DNA from: JAOSJT01 sp035362335
Lineage (GTDB): Bacteria; Bacteroidota; Ignavibacteria; SZUA-365
Assembly: GCA_035362335.1 (NCBI GenBank)
Contig: DAOSDL010000001.1
Coordinates: 124,001 to 188,000, forward strand
DNA length: 64,000 nt
Direction: 5' to 3'
A program made the position numbers and the translations under genes. The notes under the pieces were generated by a model. It did not search any database and was not told the DNA's origin. It worked only from the letters and a program-made list of their open reading frames with translations. Shown piece by piece: positions 8,712 to 17,004 of the stretch. How positions within the stretch are numbered: the stretch's first letter is position 1; each line of letters starts with the position of its first letter.

Positions 8712-8969
8712 ATGTCCGAGCAAGCAACACTGGAAACGCAAATCGAAGAAGTCATCAACCAACATATCCGCCCGTACATCGAAGCCGACGGCGGCCGCAT
8801 CACCTTCGTCGAGATGCGCGACAATGTCGTGTTCGTGGAGCTTGCCGGCGCCTGCGGTACCTGCCCCTCGGCGCAGATGACACTCAAAGGCGGTGTGGAA
8901 GCCATTCTCAAACGCCGCTTCCCGGAAATTCAATCGGTGGAACTCGCCCGCAACGCGCCGTCCTTCTGA
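8712..8969 (+). CDS. NifU C-terminal domain protein (Fe-S scaffold)
   Basis: An 85-residue protein starting at an ATG preceded by AGGAG. The whole length is a NifU-like domain: IRPYIEADGGRITFVEMRDN then VFVELAGACGTCPSAQMTLK. The CGTC motif (CxxC) is the family's cluster-binding pair used to assemble and hand over [4Fe-4S] or [2Fe-2S] clusters. Length fits stand-alone Nfu proteins. It acts in the cytoplasm. It is next to, but probably not operonic with, the TonB-C protein gene. Confidence 0.9.
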   Translation: MSEQATLETQIEEVINQHIRPYIEADGGRITFVEMRDNVVFVELAGACGTCPSAQMTLKGGVEAILKRRFPEIQSVELARNAPSF

Positions 8970-9076
8970 CGCTCTCGCCGGCAATCCCGAAGAATGCGCG
9001 CCGCGGCATGCACACCTGCGCCGCGGCGCCTCCATTTTTCGCTACAGCTTCCGTCACAGTTGATTGAACCACCGCC

Positions 9077-9637
9077 ATGTCACGCTTCGCCGCGCGCCTT
9101 TCTTTGCTGTTTCTTCTTTCCCTTGCCAGCGCGCAAGCGCAGACCGCGCTCGAGCATGGCAACAAACCTGCGGGCTTCGATGGTACGCAGCAACCCACCG
9201 AAGTGGCCGCGGCGTTGTTGCAAGCGCTCGACGTGCGCTACCCCGAAGCCGACTTCAAGGCGGGACGCCAGGGCGTGTGCATCATCGCGGCATGGGTGGA
9301 CGACAAGGGCTACGTCACCTACGCGCGAGTGACGTCCAGCGCGGGCCATGCCTCGCTGGACAGTGCGGCCTTGAACGCGGTGCTGCAAGGTGATTTCAAA
9401 CCCGCACGACGCGCTGGTAAAACCGTCGCTTCGCGCGTGAGTATTCCGGTGGAATTTCGCGTCCGCAGGGACGCCGAGGACTATGACGCGACGAAATCCG
9501 AAGAGGCCCTGCGCCAGGAAGCCGAGGAATTGCGTCGCGCACGCCGCATGCTCGAGGAAGAGCAGCGTGCACTGGAAGAGGAACTGCGCCGCATGAAAGA
9601 ACAGCGCAAGGAAGCGCCTCGCGATTCCCTGCGCTGA
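9077..9637 (+). CDS. TonB C-terminal-domain periplasmic protein with coiled-coil tail
   Basis: A 186-residue protein with a signal peptide (cleavage near ASAQAQ). Residues about 40-130 resemble a TonB C-terminal domain: CIIAAWVDDKGYVTYARVTS, DSAALNAVLQGDFKPARRAG and VSIPVEFRV, the usual order in TonB/energy-transducer modules of this phylum. The last 50 residues are a highly charged helix (EEALRQEAEELRRARRMLEE and onward) that should form a coiled coil. No N-terminal membrane anchor of classical TonB is present, so it is probably a free periplasmic partner rather than an energiser. The partner is unknown. Confidence 0.75.
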   Translation: MSRFAARLSLLFLLSLASAQAQTALEHGNKPAGFDGTQQPTEVAAALLQALDVRYPEADFKAGRQGVCIIAAWVDDKGYVTYARVTSSAGHASLDSAALNAVLQGDFKPARRAGKTVASRVSIPVEFRVRRDAEDYDATKSEEALRQEAEELRRARRMLEEEQRALEEELRRMKEQRKEAPRDSLR

Positions 9638-9652
9638 TTCCCCCTCACCGCG

Positions 9653-10612
9653 TCAATGATGCACAACAATGCGCCGCACAATGCGCGTGGCGCCACTCTC
9701 CACATGCAGGAAATACACGCCACGCGGCAGCATCCCCACGGAATGCGATACTGTGCGCAATCCCGCAGGGGCGACGCCATGAACGCGCTCGACACCGCGA
9801 CGATTGCCGAGGAGATCGGTAATCCACGTGCGAATGTTGTCTGCGCCTGTACTTTCCACCGTCACGTGTACCGTTCCCCCGCGCGCCATCGGCGATGGCC
9901 AGGGCTCGCCCACGCGAAGCTCACGCGGCACGGATCGCGTCGCAACAACAGGTGTCGGATCCAGCACGCGGAAATAATGAAACTCCGCCGATGCCGGGTA
10001 ACGCGTGGCGAGTAAGCCGTCACCATTCGCCGCCTGTATCCCAACCGTATGCGCACTCGTCGGAAAAGCGATACTCTCATCGGAAATGAGTGTCCAATTC
10101 GTTCCGTCGATGCTCCAGTACGCCCGATAACGATTACCGCCAGGCACTTCGAGACGAAGGTAATACGGCAAACCCTCCGCCAACACCGGTGCATTCGCGT
10201 ACACGAAATTTGTCTGACCGTTCAGCTCCCACTCCATCCACACATCATCATGTCCCTCGTTGATGCCGCGCGAAACGCGGATGTAGTTGTCGTCGTCGTA
10301 GCGGTACAGTATGCCCGCGTTGCGCAGCGTGTACCATGGATAAAAGGTAAGCGAGGCTTCGTAGATGACAGCGTCGTCGCTGGTCACAGGTTGAAGCAGC
10401 ATGTTGCGCACATTGTTGAACGCGATGCCGTTGAGCGCCCCGGGCTGGGTGCGTATGGTGAAATTGCCGTTGCCGAAGTGCCATGCGTTCGTATCCTCGC
10501 GCTGAATCGTCCACCCCGCTTTCAACGTGGTGGAATCGAATTCATCACTGAACTGCGCGTACAGCAACGATGGCAGCAGGAGCAATGCGAGCAGGATCGT
10601 GCCGTGCTTCAT
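9653..10612 (-). CDS. Secreted DUF1349/concanavalin-like protein with T9SS tail
   Basis: A 319-residue protein starting MKHGTILLALLLLPSLLYAQ, a signal peptide. Residues about 20-215 read like the DUF1349 family (concanavalin-A-like fold): FSDEFDSTTLKAGWTIQRED, AGILYRYDDDNYIRVSRGIN, PYYLRLEVPGGNRYRAYWSI and DGTNWTLISDESI. Such domains often bind or process glycans. The last 85 residues (LRVGEPWPSPMARGGTVHVT to RGVYFLHVESGATRIVRRIV) are a T9SS type A sorting domain. The protein should be exported to the surface by the SprA system. It is convergent with the TonB-C gene and divergent from uvrA. Confidence 0.82.
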   Translation of the reverse strand: MKHGTILLALLLLPSLLYAQFSDEFDSTTLKAGWTIQREDTNAWHFGNGNFTIRTQPGALNGIAFNNVRNMLLQPVTSDDAVIYEASLTFYPWYTLRNAGILYRYDDDNYIRVSRGINEGHDDVWMEWELNGQTNFVYANAPVLAEGLPYYLRLEVPGGNRYRAYWSIDGTNWTLISDESIAFPTSAHTVGIQAANGDGLLATRYPASAEFHYFRVLDPTPVVATRSVPRELRVGEPWPSPMARGGTVHVTVESTGADNIRTWITDLLGNRRGVERVHGVAPAGLRTVSHSVGMLPRGVYFLHVESGATRIVRRIVVHH

Positions 10613-10770
10613 GGATAGTCCTCCTGGGAGATGTGGATAAATCCGGAGCGTGTCGCAGCTCCGGTGCATCCGTCCGGTCGCGCGTTTGACACACGAGTTG
10701 GGCAATAATTCCTCAATCCCTGCGGCGTTCGCGCAATGCCGCGCTTTTCCCTTGTGCATCATCGCGAGTA

Positions 10771-10799
10771 TTGACGATTTTAGAAGTTTGGAGTTCATC
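10771..10799 (+). promoter_or_regulatory. Candidate uvrA promoter
   Basis: TTGACG, 17 bp, TTCATC. The -35 is good and the -10 weak. Transcription would begin within a few bases of the start codon at 10811. No LexA-type box was recognised. Confidence 0.3.
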
Positions 10800-10810
10800 G
10801 GACGGAATTC

Positions 10811-13726
10811 ATGAAGCAGGAATACATCATCGTCCGCGGCGCGCGCGAACACAATCTGAAAAACATCGACCTCGACATTCCGCGCAACCGCCTGGTCGTT
10901 ATCACCGGACTCTCGGGTTCGGGCAAATCCAGTCTCGCCTTCGATACACTGTACGCCGAAGGACAGCGTCGCTATGTGGAATGCCTGTCCGCATACGCGC
11001 GGCAGTTTCTCGGCGGCATGGAGCGGCCGGACGTGGACCACATCGACGGACTGTCACCGGCCATTTCCATCGAGCAAAAAACCGTCAGCCGCAATCCCCG
11101 CTCCACCGTGGGAACGGTCACGGAAATCCACGACTACCTGCGCCTGCTCTTTGCGCGCGCGGGCATACAGCATTGCCACAAGGACGGCTCGCCCGTGCAG
11201 CGGCAAAGTCTGGATCAAATGGTGGATCGACTGCTGGAATACGACAAAGGAATGCGGCTCATCATTCTCGCACCGGTGGTGCGGGGACGCAAAGGACATT
11301 ACCGCGAACTCTTCGAGCAGATCGCGCGCGACGGCTTTACGCGTGTGCGCATCGATGGCGAGCTGCGCGAGATCGAGGAGAATATGAAAGTGGACCGCTA
11401 CAAGATTCACGACATCGAAATCGTCGTGGATCGCCTGGTGGTCAATCCCGATGCTCGAACGCGCATCGCCGATTCTCTGGAAATCGCCCTGCGCTTTGGC
11501 GACGGCGTGGTGATCGTGGACGTGAACGGCAGCGACGTGCTGATGAGTCAGAAAAACTCCTGTCCCCTTTGCGGCAGCAGTTACGAAGAGCCCGCGCCCA
11601 ATTCCTTTTCCTTCAATTCGCCCTATGGCGCCTGTTCCACCTGCGACGGATTGGGCGAGCATCGCAGCTTCGATCTGGACCTCATCATCCCCGATCCCGT
11701 GAAATCACTGAATCAGGAAGGGCTGGTCCCGCTCGGCAAACCGCGCAACACCTGGTGGTGGGCGCAAATTCATGCGGTGGCCGATCGCTATGGTTTCGAT
11801 TTCGATACTCCCTTGTCCGATATATCCGAAGAAGCCATGCACACCTTGCTGCACGGCAGCGGCAAGGAGAAGTACCGCATCAACTACACGCATCCCGACG
11901 GTCGCAGCAGCACGTACAATCACAGCATCGCCGGAGTGCTGGCCAGTCTGAAGCAGCATTATCAGAACACCACCTCCAACGGCATACGCGAATGGGCCGA
12001 GTCCTTCATGTCCTCGCGCGAATGCCCCGATTGTGGCGGCGGCCGCTTGCGCAAGGAAAGTCTGGCCGTGCTCATCGACGGCCATTCCATCCATCACCTC
12101 AGCGCCATGTCCATACAGCAGGCGCTGCGCACGCTTGGCGCCTTGCGCCTGACGCCCAGGCAGCGCGAGATCGGCGCGCAAATCATCAAGGAAATCTCGT
12201 CACGACTCGAATTCCTGGTGAACGTGGGTCTGGACTATCTCACGCTGTCGCGCAACGCGCGCTCGCTTTCCGGTGGCGAGGCGCAGCGCATCCGCCTGGC
12301 CACGCAAATCGGCACACAGCTCGTGGGCGTGCTCTATATTCTCGACGAACCCTCGATCGGCTTGCATCAACGCGACAACACCCGACTCATCGAATCGCTC
12401 AAGCAATTGCGCGATCTGGGCAATTCGGTGATCGTGGTAGAACACGACCGCGAAATGATCGAGAGCGCGGACCATGTGATCGATCTCGGACCCGCTGCGG
12501 GGGAATTCGGCGGCGAGGTGGTGGCGCAAGGTACCGTGGCAGAGTTGCTGCGTGTCAATGGCAAGGGCAAGAGCAACGGCAAGGCAAACGGCGTGCGCAA
12601 GGGCAATTCCGCCACGGAAAATGAAATGCTGAAGCATCTCTCCGGCAAGGGATCGCTGACGTCGGCGTATTTGCGCGGAGCGCAGAGCATTGCTGTGCCG
12701 GAGCGGCGGCGCGAGGGCAATGGCCAATGGCTGAGTCTGCACGGCGCGCGGGGACACAATCTCAAGAATGTGGATTTACGTCTGCCGCTCGGCAGTTTCA
12801 TCTGCGTCACCGGTGTGAGTGGATCGGGCAAATCCAGTTTGGTGAACGAAACCCTGTATCCCGTGCTTGCGCGGCATTTCTACAAATCCAATGTCGCCAC
12901 CCTTCCGTTCGAGCGCATCGAGGGACTCGAGCATATCGACAAAGTGATCGATATCGATCAAACGCCCATCGGCCGTACGCCGCGCTCCAATCCCGCCACC
13001 TACACGGGCTTGTTCACCTTTATCCGCGATCTGTTCACCAGCTTGCCCGAGGCGAAAATTCGCGGTTATCAGGCGGGGCGTTTCAGCTTCAATGTGGAGG
13101 GCGGGCGCTGCGATGCCTGTTCGGGCGATGGCGTGCGCAAGATCGAGATGAATTTCATGCCCGACGTGTATGTGGAATGCGAGGTATGCAAAGGCAAGCG
13201 CTACAATCGCGAGACGTTGGAAGTGCGTTTTCATGGCAAATCCATCGCCGACGTGCTGCAAATGTCCGTGGCCGAGGCGCTGGACTTTTTCGTCGACATT
13301 CCCCGCGTCCATCGCAAATTGCGGACGTTGTACGATGTGGGACTTGGCTACATCCGCCTCGGACAGCAGGCCACCACCCTTTCCGGCGGTGAGGCGCAGC
13401 GGGTGAAGCTCTCCACCGAGCTGTCCAAAATCGGTACGGGCAACACCATGTACATACTGGACGAGCCCACCACCGGCCTGCATTTCGAGGACGTGCGCAT
13501 GCTGCTCGCCGTGCTCGGTCAGTTGGTGGACAAGGGCAACACCGTGGTGGTGATCGAGCACAATCTGGATGTGATCAAGGCGGCCGACTGGCTCATCGAT
13601 CTCGGACCCGAGGGCGGCGAACTCGGCGGCTACATCGTTGCCGAAGGCCCCCCCGAACAACTCGTCACCGTCGCCAGCAGCCACACCGGCCACTATCTTC
13701 GCAAGGAATTGGGGGCGGTAACGTAA
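10811..13726 (+). CDS. uvrA: UvrABC excinuclease subunit A
   Basis: A 971-residue protein. UvrA is the damage-sensing ATPase of nucleotide excision repair and loads UvrB. It has two ABC cassettes with Walker A motifs GLSGSGKSS (residues 33-41) and GVSGSGKSS (from 668). Both ABC signatures (SLSGGEAQRIRLATQIG, TLSGGEAQRVKLSTELS) and Walker B/D-loops ending LDEPSIGLH and LDEPTTGLH are present. Zinc ligands are Cys251/254 with 275/278, a CPDCGGGRL knuckle in the middle, and CDACSGDG with CEVCKG from 767. Near residue 583 a Gly/Lys/Asn-rich insert (NGKGKSNGKANGVRKGN) lengthens the linker between cassettes. Otherwise the length is usual for the family. It is a single gene with its own candidate promoter. 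Confidence 0.98.
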   Translation: MKQEYIIVRGAREHNLKNIDLDIPRNRLVVITGLSGSGKSSLAFDTLYAEGQRRYVECLSAYARQFLGGMERPDVDHIDGLSPAISIEQKTVSRNPRSTVGTVTEIHDYLRLLFARAGIQHCHKDGSPVQRQSLDQMVDRLLEYDKGMRLIILAPVVRGRKGHYRELFEQIARDGFTRVRIDGELREIEENMKVDRYKIHDIEIVVDRLVVNPDARTRIADSLEIALRFGDGVVIVDVNGSDVLMSQKNSCPLCGSSYEEPAPNSFSFNSPYGACSTCDGLGEHRSFDLDLIIPDPVKSLNQEGLVPLGKPRNTWWWAQIHAVADRYGFDFDTPLSDISEEAMHTLLHGSGKEKYRINYTHPDGRSSTYNHSIAGVLASLKQHYQNTTSNGIREWAESFMSSRECPDCGGGRLRKESLAVLIDGHSIHHLSAMSIQQALRTLGALRLTPRQREIGAQIIKEISSRLEFLVNVGLDYLTLSRNARSLSGGEAQRIRLATQIGTQLVGVLYILDEPSIGLHQRDNTRLIESLKQLRDLGNSVIVVEHDREMIESADHVIDLGPAAGEFGGEVVAQGTVAELLRVNGKGKSNGKANGVRKGNSATENEMLKHLSGKGSLTSAYLRGAQSIAVPERRREGNGQWLSLHGARGHNLKNVDLRLPLGSFICVTGVSGSGKSSLVNETLYPVLARHFYKSNVATLPFERIEGLEHIDKVIDIDQTPIGRTPRSNPATYTGLFTFIRDLFTSLPEAKIRGYQAGRFSFNVEGGRCDACSGDGVRKIEMNFMPDVYVECEVCKGKRYNRETLEVRFHGKSIADVLQMSVAEALDFFVDIPRVHRKLRTLYDVGLGYIRLGQQATTLSGGEAQRVKLSTELSKIGTGNTMYILDEPTTGLHFEDVRMLLAVLGQLVDKGNTVVVIEHNLDVIKAADWLIDLGPEGGELGGYIVAEGPPEQLVTVASSHTGHYLRKELGAVT

Positions 13727-13730
13727 GCCA

Positions 13731-14047
13731 TTGAAGAATGAGGGTAATGAGGAGGTGAGAGTAAGGAGGTGCTTCGCTAGCCCAGAGAACCCGGAGCGCT
13801 TCGCGGGAACGCAGAGTACACAGAGCGCTTCGCGAACACAGGTCGCTTCGCTGTCACGGAGAACCCGGAGCGCTTCGCGGGAACGCAGAGTACACAGAGC
13901 GCTTCGCGAACACAGAGGGCTCGGAGGGTTCGCGGCTTTGCGTCTCTGCGCCCTTGCGTTGGCTCGAATGCGGCGGGGCGCACGGATCGAGCGGGAAGCG
14001 CCCTCAACACTTCCTCTCCGCTCTCTCCGCTCTCTTTCATCTCTTCA
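13731..14047. repeat. Intergenic repeat element with 57-bp direct repeats
   Basis: The 356-bp gap between uvrA and the beta-barrel gene holds no gene. A 57-bp sequence at 13785-13841 is repeated exactly at 13859-13915 (period 74 bp), rich in the word GAGCGCTTCGCG. A polypurine tract at 13731-13770 faces a polypyrimidine tract at about 14005-14047, so the element has loosely complementary ends. Confidence 0.75.
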
Positions 14048-14082
14048 AATGTATTCCGCGCTCAGCCAATCCCTCCACCCGA

Positions 14083-14643
14083 TCACGGATAGAAACGAAT
14101 CCCCAGCGCCGGCATGATATCGAAACCGAAACCGGGACTGAGCCCGATGATGGGATTGATTTCGAGGAAAATATCCAACGGAGTGTTGCGCGGAATGATG
14201 TTCAAACCGAACGTGCCCTTGGCCGCGATGACCGTCTCGTGATCGCGATCGTAGTACCAGCGGTTTTCGATCTTGCCCTTTTTGTACTTCACCAGCACCC
14301 AGCCATCCTTGTCGCCCAAACCAATAGCCGCGCCGACGCCGGCGTACAGCGTGACAATGCGCGAGTTGAACGCATCGTTGAAATGCCAGAGATAGTCGGC
14401 GTGAATGTGGGGATTGCCGATATAACTGCTGCCAACGGCGACGTCCCAGGAATTCTCGCGGCTGGTCCAGAAACGAAGTGACAGCGCGGTGGGCTCGCCC
14501 ACACTGAAGCCGATGCCGAAGGACTTGCCCTTTGGTCCCTGCGCGAAGACGCTGCTGGACAGAAGGAACATGGCGATAAGCATCCCCGGAAGCAGGATAC
14601 GGAGCGGGGAGGCGATTCCATTTGAAGCATTGTATTGCTGCAT
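14083..14643 (-). CDS. Predicted outer-membrane beta-barrel protein
   Basis: A 186-residue protein with a signal segment (LLPGMLIAMFLLSSSVFAQ). The mature part alternates short amphipathic strands with Gly/Asp turns (FGIGFSVGEPTALSLRFWTS, WDVAVGSSYIG, YAGVGAAIGLGDKDGWVLVK, GTFGLNIIPRN, FLEINPIIGLSP). It ends FDIMPALGIRFYP, with the terminal aromatic strand typical of outer-membrane barrels. It would be a small eight-stranded barrel. No specific family is assigned. Confidence 0.7.
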   Translation of the reverse strand: MQQYNASNGIASPLRILLPGMLIAMFLLSSSVFAQGPKGKSFGIGFSVGEPTALSLRFWTSRENSWDVAVGSSYIGNPHIHADYLWHFNDAFNSRIVTLYAGVGAAIGLGDKDGWVLVKYKKGKIENRWYYDRDHETVIAAKGTFGLNIIPRNTPLDIFLEINPIIGLSPGFGFDIMPALGIRFYP

Positions 14644-14760
14644 GACACCCTCGATATGCTATGGTGAAAATCGGGCGAAAACATATACTACGCCCGGCAG
14701 GGTAAAAATGTTCCCCCATCACATGCGAATGATGCCGCTTCCCTTGAGAAGAAGAAAATG

Positions 14761-16179
14761 TCAGGCCGAACAGCGCTCGTTCAGCATGTCCTGCACGAGC
14801 TGCCGTGCATTGCCGAATTTGCCGTTGCTGCACAAGGCGATCACATCGCCCTCGCGTACCACTTCGCCCAGCCAACGCACCATTTCCCCCGCATCTGGAA
14901 TTGCGCGGGCGAGACGTCCCTGCGCGCGCAAACTGTCGGCAACTCGCTCGGGAGAGAGGCGCTGCTCTTCGCTGTAGCGCTGCGGACGATCGATGGCGCC
15001 GATCACCGCCACATCGGCCACGGCCAGCGCTTCGGCTATTTCCTGCTGGTAGATGTTCCTTGTGGTGGTGTTGGAGCGTGGCTCGAAGCAGGCCACCAGA
15101 CGGCGGCCAGGGTATTTTTCACGCAAAGCAGTCAAAGTGAGGCGCAATGCCGTGGGATGATGGGCGAAATCGTCGATCACTGTGATACCGGCAATTTCAG
15201 CCAGTACCTCCATCCGTCGCTTCAAGCCACGGAAACTGTCGAAGCCCTGTTGAATCGCTTCGTCCGACACCCCGAGCGCCCGCACCGCCACGATGGCGGC
15301 GAGCGCATTCATGATGTTGAATTCTCCGGCCATTGGCAACGCGAAACGGTATTCATGACCATCGCGGCGATCGCGCACGGTGAAGTGGCTCTTGCCGTCG
15401 AAATACCGTATGTCGCGTGCGCGCACATCGCTGCTGTAGCCGAAGCCGTAGGTCACCACTGGCGCGTGTGCATTCGCCGCCACGTCCATCGCATGGTGAT
15501 CGTCGGCATTCACCGCTATGACGCCGTTGTCGGGCACCAGTTGCAGGAAATGCCTGAACGAGCGTTTGATTTGCTCGATGTTGTCGAAAATATCCGCATG
15601 GTCGAATTCCACGTTGTGCACCACCGCAATGTCCGGACGGTAATGCACAAACTTCGAGCGCTTGTCGAAAAACGCTGTATCGTACTCGTCGCCCTCGCTC
15701 ACGAACACGCCACCCGCCGGGCTCATGCGGCAGCCCTGCCCGAAGTTTTCGGGAATACCGCCCACCAGAAAGCCCGGCTGCAAGCCGGCGCTCTCGAGCA
15801 ACCACGCGGTGAGCGAGGTGGTGGTGCTCTTGCCGTGCGTTCCGCTGATCACGATACTTCGCGAACCCGTGATCAACTCCTCGCCCAGCAGCGCCGCGAG
15901 CGAGGTGTAGCGCCGGTGTTCACGCAGTACCGCTTCGAGTTCGCTGTTTCCGCGGCTGATGGCGTTGCCCACCACAATGACGCTGTCCGGTGGCAGCGTG
16001 CCGATGCGCGCGCCGTCGTAGCCCTCGTGGCGCTCGATGCCGCGTTCGTCAAGAAATGTACTCATGGGAGGATACAGCGGAAGATCGCTGCCCTGCACCC
16101 GATGTCCCTGAGCGTGAAGCGCGGCGGCAACCGATGCCATTGCCGTTCCGCCGATGCCGATAAAATAGAAGTGCCTCAT
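14761..16179 (-). CDS. mpl: UDP-MurNAc:L-Ala-gamma-D-Glu-meso-DAP ligase
   Basis: A 472-residue Mur-ligase family protein. Mpl reattaches the recycled murein tripeptide to UDP-MurNAc in the cytoplasm. The N-terminal nucleotide fold begins FYFIGIGGTAMASVA. The ATP loop GTHGKST is at residues 113-119. The Mpl-distinctive stretch LVGGIPENFG followed by EGDEYDTAFFDKRSKFVHYR is present, which separates it from MurC. C-terminal motifs VIDDFAHHPTAL and FEPRSNTTTRN complete the ligase. Length is normal. Its presence implies meso-DAP peptidoglycan and cell-wall recycling. The gene is upstream of the beta-barrel gene on the same strand, about 117 bp away. Confidence 0.93.
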   Translation of the reverse strand: MRHFYFIGIGGTAMASVAAALHAQGHRVQGSDLPLYPPMSTFLDERGIERHEGYDGARIGTLPPDSVIVVGNAISRGNSELEAVLREHRRYTSLAALLGEELITGSRSIVISGTHGKSTTTSLTAWLLESAGLQPGFLVGGIPENFGQGCRMSPAGGVFVSEGDEYDTAFFDKRSKFVHYRPDIAVVHNVEFDHADIFDNIEQIKRSFRHFLQLVPDNGVIAVNADDHHAMDVAANAHAPVVTYGFGYSSDVRARDIRYFDGKSHFTVRDRRDGHEYRFALPMAGEFNIMNALAAIVAVRALGVSDEAIQQGFDSFRGLKRRMEVLAEIAGITVIDDFAHHPTALRLTLTALREKYPGRRLVACFEPRSNTTTRNIYQQEIAEALAVADVAVIGAIDRPQRYSEEQRLSPERVADSLRAQGRLARAIPDAGEMVRWLGEVVREGDVIALCSNGKFGNARQLVQDMLNERCSA

Positions 16180-16277
16180 AGCGTTTTCAATCTAGGCAGG
16201 AAGAGCGAAGGATGAAAATGTGGCAGCACGGTACCGGTACTTGCGCATACTGCTGCGGCCATCTCCAGCGGAGTGCT

Positions 16278-16802
16278 TTATGTGGAGCGGAGCAAATCCT
16301 CCCATGCGTAACCGGCGCGCGCCACGGCGCGGCGTGCGGGTTCGATGGCGCCGGGGTTGTTGATGTACCTCGAGAGCGGCACGGCGGGATAGCGTTTGAT
16401 TTGCTCGAAAATGTTTCCTTCATCCAACTCCGCACAACTGTCGAGCAAATCGTACAGCGTGCCATGGGCTTCCTCCAACGCGTTGTGGCGGGTGAGGAGG
16501 TTGCGAATGACGGTAACCACTTCATGCTCGGGTGGTGGCACAAGAAGTGCGGCGAGTGCGCCGTGGTCGAGGCGCAATTGCGCCTCCATGGGAAATCCCC
16601 CCGGCAAATGCTTGCGCAGCAGCGGAAGCACGATCTTTTCCTCGATACCCACGTGGCGCAGCAATCCGCTGCGGAATTCATTGTACAAATCCATATCCAC
16701 CACACCCGCGCCTATGTCGCAGGCGTAGGAGAACACGTGTTCCAGTCGGCGGTGATCGCGCTCGAGATAGTGTGAGGGTGTCGAGATGTCCTGGTCATCC
16801 AT
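16278..16802 (-). CDS. Hemerythrin HHE-domain protein
   Basis: A 174-residue protein; the ATG at 16802 follows AAAGGACG. It reads as a four-helix hemerythrin-like cation-binding domain: HYLERDHRRLEHVFSYACD, LRHVGIEEKIVLPLLRKHLP, LRLDHGALAALLVPPPEHEV and RHNALEEAHGTLYDLLDSC. The spaced His and Glu residues could bind a di-iron centre. Such proteins sense or bind O2, NO or iron, or protect against them. It is divergent from the secreted glycosidase gene and follows no operon partner closely. Function beyond metal binding is inferred. Confidence 0.8.
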   Translation of the reverse strand: MDDQDISTPSHYLERDHRRLEHVFSYACDIGAGVVDMDLYNEFRSGLLRHVGIEEKIVLPLLRKHLPGGFPMEAQLRLDHGALAALLVPPPEHEVVTVIRNLLTRHNALEEAHGTLYDLLDSCAELDEGNIFEQIKRYPAVPLSRYINNPGAIEPARRAVARAGYAWEDLLRST

Positions 16803-16969
16803 CGGGGCGTCCTTTCCTTGAATGGATGTGCAGGCACAATGTAGCGATAATCGCCAATACTTGCACAAGCGCGGGAAATTGCCGAATTGGCCCGGTGAGC
16901 GGGGCGGCGGAGAACACGTCGCACCGCGCGCGCATCGAAGAAGTTGTTCGCGAAATCGGCGCGAATCGC

Positions 16970-16975
16970 TACATT
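16970..16975 (+). promoter_or_regulatory. Candidate -10 element before the glycosidase-like gene
   Basis: TACATT, the most common -10 in this window, lies 29 bp before the ATG at 17005. The sequence 17 bp upstream (TTCGCG) is a poor -35. Confidence 0.3.
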
Positions 16976-17004
16976 GGCATATTCAACCACCGTGCAGGTT
17001 CTTC

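Noticed and set aside
10771..10811. LexA-box control of uvrA
   Set aside because: No SOS-type palindrome could be seen in the promoter region.
13785..13915. CRISPR-like direct repeats
   Set aside because: Only two 57-bp copies with a 17-bp spacer between them, no cas genes and no series of unique spacers.
14758..16215. 485-codon plus-strand frame opposite mpl
   Set aside because: It is the antisense of a well-conserved Mur ligase; codon use and composition (many His, Arg, Ala) are those of a shadow frame in GC-rich DNA.
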